From positions 374,701 to 438,700 of the forward strand of contig OZ024790.1 of NCBI GenBank assembly GCA_964017065.1: a stretch of 64,000 nucleotides of DNA, written 5' to 3'. Below, piece by piece: positions 43,201 through 52,200 of this stretch. The notes beneath the pieces are model-generated. The model saw only the letters and a program-made list of their open reading frames with translations, was not told the origin of the DNA and did not search any database. The position numbers and the translations under genes are program-made. The stretch's first letter is position 1; every line of letters starts with the position of its first letter. Source of the DNA: Haliclona indistincta. Lineage: Eukaryota; Porifera; Demospongiae; Haplosclerida; Chalinidae.

Positions 43201-46200
43201 TGTTAGATTATTTGATAGACAGATAAAGCCAGGACTCTATAAGCTGTACTAGTGAATACTAAAATCAGTTTGTATACACAAAACAATCAAAGAGTTCAAT
43301 ATTTCGTCTGAAACACATAATAGTACCACTGCTGTAGCCTTCTGACATACATGTTGGAATATGAGCTCGTTGCTTATCCACATGTACTGTATTATCAATG
43401 CCAGTTCTATCACTCAATTTCTATCAATGATACTTGTGTTTATTCACAAGTACCCAATGTACATGTACAGTAATACACTGTACACTGTTACTATGACTCA
43501 CATTATTTGTGGCATTAACTTGACCTGTTGTTCTCTCAACCAGGTATTGTACAATGGCTGTGTGACCCGCACTAGCAGCCAACATCAGAGCAGTGTCTCC
43601 ACCCTGCACATGAGAAGAGTGGATCAATATAACACACATGAGCTAGTAACCATCTTTATAAATATAATAACCGTCTTTATACATGTACACACACGTACTT
43701 CTTTATTGTTATCATACAGCATGTGCTATATGGGATTGGTAATACATCATGTGGTCCAATACAATATACACAATGAGGATTGAAAGAGCATGAAGGCAAT
43801 TCACACACCAAAGGTGTAGAAACATATCATTACGAGATATTTTCGAGGCAATAAACTTACAAGCATTGCCTGCAGCAGCTAGAGCAGCAATATTGTGAAC
43901 TAAGGCGGCGATTACACGACAACGCTATCAGGTGAAAACGAAGACTTTTGTATCCGTTTTGGTCGTGCGTTTACACCAAAACGATGAAAACGCATAGGTA
44001 AAACGGAGACTTATGAAAACGGAGACCAAAGTGGAGACCTCGAAAATGGAGAAATGAAAACGCTCGTGTAACTTTTTGTATGAACGTACCTCAGCCATTA
44101 TACTTGCAAAGAATGCTGGGAAGAGTCGTTAAACAGCATCTATCAACAAAGAGTTTCTTCTTTCGCTTTGGTTCAAGCATACAAGCGAATAACAGCGTGC
44201 TTGCCTGAAAATGCCACACCCACATTCCATACAAAATGGTGTCATGTAAACAGCCAAAACGCTGCAGCTGAATACGCATACATTTCCCCATTTTTGGACT
44301 GATTGTTGTAGTGTAAAAGCTGCCTAAGCATCACAATAAGAGTTACTGAACAATGACTACCCATAGAGCCATCATAAACACATGATTGTCACATGACTGC
44401 AGCAGCTATCACATGCTCTCCTACCCAGTCACCATCACAACACTAGTGAACCTGTTCACCAGCTCCCTCCCTACCACTACAAACCATACTGTGGTCACTA
44501 TTATACATGACGGGATACTACTGGGACCCACAGATGAGACAGGCACTAACCCCTTCACCACCCAGGACTGCTCAGTGTGGGTCACATGACATGTGTGACA
44601 ACCTGCACTGTGAATGCTACTCAACACAAGAGAGTGACCTCTGAATAAAGGACATACAATCCTTGAGAGTGGTACAATCTCAAAAGTAATGGGTGTGGTT
44701 AGTCAACAATTTGTATCATTGTGCCGGGACAGTGTCTCCTAGGAGCACCCAGTAACAGACAATACTCTGCTGATGGTAATAGCACAGCATTGGATGGTCT
44801 ATATTTAGTAACATCATGTGACTAGTTGTGATTATCACAATCCATAGATAATACAGTATATACAAGAAATTAAAAAGATTTCTATCGAAATCAAAAGGAT
44901 GTAGTGATGAAGAAATCTACCACTGGTTCACAATGTAAACCAACAAGGAACAAGCATAGAATGGTGACACGATTGACTTGCTAACAGACCATAGATCCCT
45001 ACATCAGTGGCTGCTGTGGCCAGATTATAGCTAGTTAAGCTATTTACTGTTGACTGACACTTTGAATAGAATTCAACTTGTGACAAAATATTGATCTTAT
45101 GTACAGCCACTGATGTAGGGATCTATGGTCTGTTAGCAAGTCAATCGTGTCACCATTCTATGCTTGTTCCTTGTTGGTTTACATTGTGAACCAGTGGTAG
45201 ATTTCTTCATCACTACATCCTTTTGATTTCGATAGAAATCTTTTTAATTTCTTGTTTGTGTCCTTTTTTTCTTTTTAGTGAAGTGCAGTTCAATATCATG
45301 CATGTGCTGAGAAGTCTTTATTTCCACCATTAGTTTAGTAATCCGGTTGTTGATGGCTTTTCTTAAACTTATAGCTAAAATTGTTAAGCTGTACGTATCA
45401 GGTCTGCCTAGTCGCCTACGCATGCATGCATGCATGCAGTGCATACGAGCCCCGCCCACACTTGTTTGTAGACCTATAATACGGCGGTTATAATTATCTG
45501 GCAAGTGCAGAATGGCGATCCTACACGAGCTTACCGTTCTTCGAAGACTCCAGACAAATGCCGGGTGTGTGTTCTCCGTGATAGTGATCCACACGGCGCA
45601 GCGATACTTTAGCTCCTTGGTCACGTGCGCTACCCATTGCTTGGTCACGTGCGTATTGCGCAATCACAATAATGGCGTCTAACACTAAGCTGACAATGGA
45701 TCACGATCGAGAAATCGCGGAACTTAGATCGCCGTTGCGCTAAAAACAAAGCTCAAAAGGCACATGCCAGGGGAATTTCACGACTGTTCGTGGATGTTTT
45801 GGTCTCGGCACTGCTCGCGTAAAGGCGCTAGGCGAGTGGAAGAAAGAAAGAAGAAAGAAAGAAAGAAAGAAGAAAACGAAGATGACGAAACTCGATTTTC
45901 ACCGTTTCCAGGTTCGTCACTTTAGTAACAATTTCGAGCAATCTCCTTGCTACTGTAAGATGGGGCAACGTCAGAGAGCAGATCTAAGTGTCTAAAGACG
46001 TATAAAATTCAACACCAGGCAAAATATCAGCGTTTGAACGCTAATACATGTATGTAGCCGCCATCTTGTTTTCTCGTTCATCCCTACATAGGGAGACACT
46101 ACCGTGTCTCCCTAATAAACGGAGGGATCAATGGAGATGTGCTGACACACTCACTGCATCGCTCTTAGTTGATGCAGTTGTAAAGCTGTTTCTACTGTTC

Positions 46201-49200
46201 TTACAAGAGGGTGGAAGCTGACTCAAATAGCACACATGTTCATTAGCTGTCGATGAGAAGTCGCTGTATGTTACTGTCATAATAGCTTTGTTATAATGCT
46301 AGGCTACAATTTCTGTGAATTTGTCTGTACGACTACTTTGTGTTACAGTATTGGTTTGCAGCAGTGCAGGTTTGTTGTATGCATTTGGTAGCTTCAAGTT
46401 GTGTAGTGCACTGACTCAAAATACTATTTGGGCACTATGCTCCATACAGAACAGCAGAAACACTGCCAAGTAGCAAGAAACTAGCTTTCCTTTCCTTTAT
46501 GGTATTTAGTGTTAGATTATTTGATAGACAGATAAAGCCAGGACTCTATAAGCTGTACTAGTGAATACTAAAATCAGTTTGTATACACAAAACAATCAAA
46601 GAGTTCAATATTTCGTCTAAAACACATAATAGTACCACTGCTGTAGCCTTCTGACATACATGTTGGAATATGAGCTCGTTGCTTATCCACATGTACTGTA
46701 TTATCAATGCCAGTTCTATCACTCAATTTCTATCAATAATACTTGTGTTTATTCACAAGTACCCAATGTACATGTACAGTAATACACTGTACACTGTTAC
46801 TATGACTCACATTATTTGTGGCATTAACTTGAGCTGTTGTTCTCTCAACCAGGTATTGTACAATGGCTGTGTGACCATTAATAGCAGCCCGTATCAGAAC
46901 AGTGGATCCATCCTGCACATGAGAATAGCGGATAAAAAATAATAAAATAATATCATTTTTGTAATTTTTATACCATATTTTCGAGGCACTACACTCACAA
47001 GTGTTGACTGCAGTAGCTAGAGTGACAACATTGTGAGCTAGTACATCTAAATAATAGTTAGATAGTGGATCTACACGATTCAGAAGCCCAAGATCCGTTG
47101 TTATATAGCGTCCGAGCGTAGCGAGGGCACTATGGTAACGGGACTACTAACGGCACGAGGGCTTCTACACTGCGTAGATCAGATTGGATGCGCAGTCTAA
47201 CTGATTTAGACCATAGCAACAGAAAACAGAAATGATGCAAACGACAAGCAAAGACACGCGTGTGTTGCTAAAAATATTCAGTAGAACTCCACGTACAGAA
47301 CCGTAATCTGCGCCGTGTGGTGGGATTCCATTATGAGATGTATAGAACCGCAGGTACGCAACCTGATTGGTCAACATCGCTTAGCTGAGGTCTAAATACA
47401 ATATACCAACAGGGATTAGCAACTGGTGCACATTCCTATTAGGGAGGCACGGTAGTGACTCCCTATGTAGGGATGAACGAGAAAAAAAGATGGCGGCTAC
47501 ATACAATGTATTAGCGTTCAAACGCTGATATTTCGGCTGGTGATGAATTGTATACGTCCAAAGACACTTAGATCTGCTCTCTGGCGTTGCCCCATCTTAC
47601 AGTAGCAAGGAGATTGCTCGGAATTGTTACTAAAGTGACGAACCTGGAAACGGTGAAAATCGACTTTCGTCATCTTCGTTTTCTTTCTTTCTTTCTTTCT
47701 TCAACTCGCCTAGCGCCTTTACGCGAGCAGTGTCGAGACCAAAACACCCACGAACAGTCGTGAAATTCTCCTGGCATGTGCCTTTTGAACTTAGTTTTTA
47801 GCGAAACGACGATATACATTTGACGAGCTCACGATCACGAACAGTTGTCAGCTGAGTGTTTGACGCCATTATTGTGATTACGTAATACGCACGTGACCAA
47901 ACACACTTGTAGAGTATCGCCGTATGAAGAGCACATATTGGCGTCTGGAGTCTTCGAAGAACAACTCACAGAGTAAGCTCGTGTAGTATCACCGTTCTGC
48001 TGCTTGCCAGATAGTATCACAGCCATACAGAAAACTCTAAACCAGAGTGGGCGGGGCTCATATGCTGTGCATCCAGGCTTCAGCATGCATGAATGCATGA
48101 GCTAGTTTCAGTATTTAGGAGCTACAAGTTAAAAAGCAAATTATCAAGAAAAGCAAACCAAACCAATGATGGAAACAAAAAAGAGATACATTATCTTGCC
48201 GAATTCGAACTGCACCAAAAATTTGAAACTCACTGTAAAAGAAAAAAGGACACAAACAAGAAAATAAAAAGATTTCTAACGAAATCAAAAGGATGTAGGG
48301 ATAAATAAATCTGCTACTGGTCCACAATGTAAACCAACAAGGAGCAAGCATGGAATGGTAACACGATTGACTTGCTAACAGACCATAGATCCCTACATCA
48401 GTGGCTGACTACAGCAGTTCTGCTAGTTGCTATTGACTGACACCTGACATGCATTGAATTGAATTTAGCTTGTGACAAAATAATTATAGTATAGTCAAAA
48501 TGTTATGTACAGCCACTGATGTAGGGATCTATGGTCTGTTAGCAAGTCAATCGTGTTACCATTCCATGCTTGCTCCTTGTTGGTTTACATTGTGGACCAG
48601 TAGCAGATTTATTTATCCCTACATCCTTTTGATTTCGTTAGAAATCTTTTTATTTTCTTTTTATTTTGTATTAGGAGCTGATTCACAGTGACAGCACATT
48701 GTTGAGCTCTGGTGCTTGACTAGACTGTTCTGCCTACACTTCGATAATAAAGTACTGTTTAATTTTGGTCACTAACAGTTGTTTGTTGCAGGACAAGTGT
48801 TGTAAAACACTAACAAGCAGCTTGTTTACTTCACTGAAAAGTGGTCATGTACCTGTTACTAGTTTTAACTGTTGTAATGTGTAGTCTTTGCTGATAACAT
48901 TTTAGTTCGTATGTATCCTCGTGAGAATAGTGCGTTTTCTATTCTCGAACACAGAGTGTAAAGCTACTGCACGAGACAAACTAAGCTGTTTAGCCCCTGT
49001 TTGTACGGGTGCTCATTTACCTCTTCTGAAGACAAATATACCGTGGTTGGCTGTTTTCAATTATTTATCCTGAGGCTTGAGAAAAAAAGTCTGTTCTACG
49101 AGAATAGCTGTGCTGAAAGAAGATCACACTTTTCTAGTGCTTTGAATTTTCAAAGGACTTTATTTTTATCACAACACTAGTGAACCTGTTCACCAGCTCC

Positions 49201-52200
49201 CTCCCTACCACTACAAACCATACTGTGGTCACTATTATACATGACGGGATACTACTGGGACCCACAGATGAGACAGGCACTAACCCCTTCACCACCCAGG
49301 ACTGCTCAGTGTGGGTCACATGACATGTGTGACAACCTGCACTGTAAATGCTACTCAACACAAGAGAGTGACCTTTGAATAAAGGACACACAATCCTTGA
49401 GAGGGGTATAATCTCCATAGTAATGGGTGTGGTTAGTTAACATCATAGTGCTGGGACAGAGTCTCCTAGGAGCACCCAGGCCTATATTTAGTAACATCAT
49501 GTGACTAGTTGTGACTATCACAATCCATAGATAATACAGTACATCTAAACGGAGGGATCAATGGAGATGTGCTGACACACTCACTGCATCGCTCTTAGTT
49601 GATGCAGTTGTAAAGCTGTTTCTACTGTTCTTACAAGAGGGTGGAAGCTGACTCAAATAGCACACATGTTCATTAGCTGTCGATGAGAAGTCGCTGTATG
49701 TTACTGTCATAATAGCTTTGTTATAATGCTATAGGCTACAATTTCTGTGAATTTGTCTGTACGACTACTTTGTGTTACAGTATTGGTTTGCAGCAGTGCA
49801 GGTTTGTTGTATGCATTTGGTAGCTTCAAGTTGTGTAGTGCACTGACTCAAAATACTATTTGGGCACTATGCTCCATACAGAACAGCAGAAACACTGCCA
49901 AGTAGCAAGAAACTAGCTTTCCTTTCCTTTATGGTATTTAGTGTTAGATTATTTGATAGACAGATAAAGCCAGGACTCTATAAGCTGTACTAGTGAATAC
50001 TAAAATCAGTTTGTATACACAAAACAATCAAAGAGTTCAATATTTCGTCTGAAACACATAATAGTACCACTGCTGTAGCCTTCTGACATACATGTTGGAA
50101 TATGAGCTCGTTGCTTATCCACATGTACTGTATTATCAATGCCAGGTCTATCACTCAATTTCTACCAATGATACTTGTGTTTATTCACAAGTACCCAATG
50201 TACATGTACAGTAATACACTGTACACTGTTACTATGACTCACTTTATCTGTGGCATTAACTTGAGCTGTTGTTCTCTCAACCAGGTATTGTACAATGGCT
50301 GTGTGACCTTTAATAACAGCCCATATCAGAGCAGTGTCTCCATTCTGCACATGAGAATAGTGGATAAAACATAATAAATAATATCATTTTTGTAATTTTT
50401 ATACCATATTTTCGAGGCACTACACTCACAAGTGTTGACTGCAGTAGCTAGAGTGACAACATTGTGAGCTAGTACATCTAAATAATAGTCAGATAGTGGA
50501 TCTACACGATTTAGAAGCCCAAGATCCGTTGCTATATAGCGTATAGAAATGACGCGAACGACAAGCAAAGACACGCGTGTGTTGCAAAAAAATATTCAGT
50601 TTAACTCCACGCACAGAACCGTAATCTGCGCTGTGTGGTGGGATTCCATTATGAGATGTATAGAACCGCAGGTACGCAACCTGATTGGTCAACATCGCTA
50701 AGCTGAGGTCTAAATACAATATACCAACAGGGATTAGCAACTGGTGCACATTCCTATTTTGTAGTAGGAGCTGATTCACAGTGACAGCACATTGTTGAGC
50801 TCTGGTGCTTGACTAGACTGTTCTGCCTACACTCCGATAACAGTACTGTTAAATTTTGGTCACTAACAGTTGTTTGTTACAGCACAATTGTTGTAAAACA
50901 CTAACAAGCAGCTTGTTTACTTCACTGAAAAGTGGTCATGTACCTGTTACTGGTTTTAACTGTTGTAATGTGTAGTCTTTGCTGATAACATTTTAGTTCG
51001 TATGTATCCTCGTGAGAATAGTGCGTTTTCTATTCTCGAACACAAAGTGTAAAGCTACTGCACGAGACAAACTAAGCTGTTCAGTCCCTGTTTGTACGGG
51101 TGCTCATTTACCTCTTCTGACAACAAATATACCGTGGCTGTTTTCAATTACCGTAAATCCTTAAAAAGAAGCCGGGGGCGTCTATTTCTTAAGCAAGGGT
51201 TTGAGGGAGGCGTCTAAATAAGACCGGCGTTTATTTAAGACCGGCGTTTATTTATATAATAGCGATCGTACGGTATGTAGCCACACCCCAACCATGGCTG
51301 CACCCACGTCAGCATTGTCACGATCGCGAGTCTCTTTCTCCAGTGTTATCAGAGGCCATCACGTTTTCCGTCAACTTTAAACTGATGAGAAGCGGCCCGC
51401 TTGCTACTTGTCTCCGCAGCAGCAACAGCTTTCAGCTTAAATGCCACGTCGTAGCTTCTACGTGCAGCCATGGCCATGTGCTTGGGCGTTGTCCTGCACA
51501 CGTGCGAACCACGCCCAGGCGTCAATTTAAGACCGGCGTCTATTGCACTATTGAGAGTTTTACCCCCGGCGTCAATTTAAGACCGGCGTCTATTTGAGGG
51601 GGGCTTCTATTTAAGGATTTACGGTATCTATCCTGAGGCTCGAGAAAAAGTCCGTTCTACGAGAACAGCTGTGCTAAAAGAAGATCACACTTTTTCTCGT
51701 GCTTTGAATTTTCAAAGGATTTTATTTCCATCACAACACTAGTGAACCTGTTCACCAGCTCCCTCCCTACCACTACAAACCATACTGTGGTCACTATTAT
51801 ACATGACGGGATACTACTGGGACCCACAGATGAGACAGGCACTAACCCCTTCACCACCCAGGACTGCTCAGTGCGGGTCACATGACATGTGTGACAACCT
51901 GCACTGTGAATGCTACTCAACACAAGAGAGTGACCTCTGAATAAAGGACACACAATCCTTGAGAGTGGTATAATCTCCATAGTAATGGGTGTGGTTAGTC
52001 AACAATTTCTATGATTGTGCCGGGACAGTGTCTCCTAGGAGCACCCAGTAACAGACAATACTCTGCTGATGGTAATAGCACAGCATTGGATGGTCTATAT
52101 TTAGTAACATCATGTGACTAGTTGTGATTATCACAATCCATAGATAATATAGTAAAATAATGTTGGATGTGATAAACGGATTAAGTCAACAGAGGGATCT

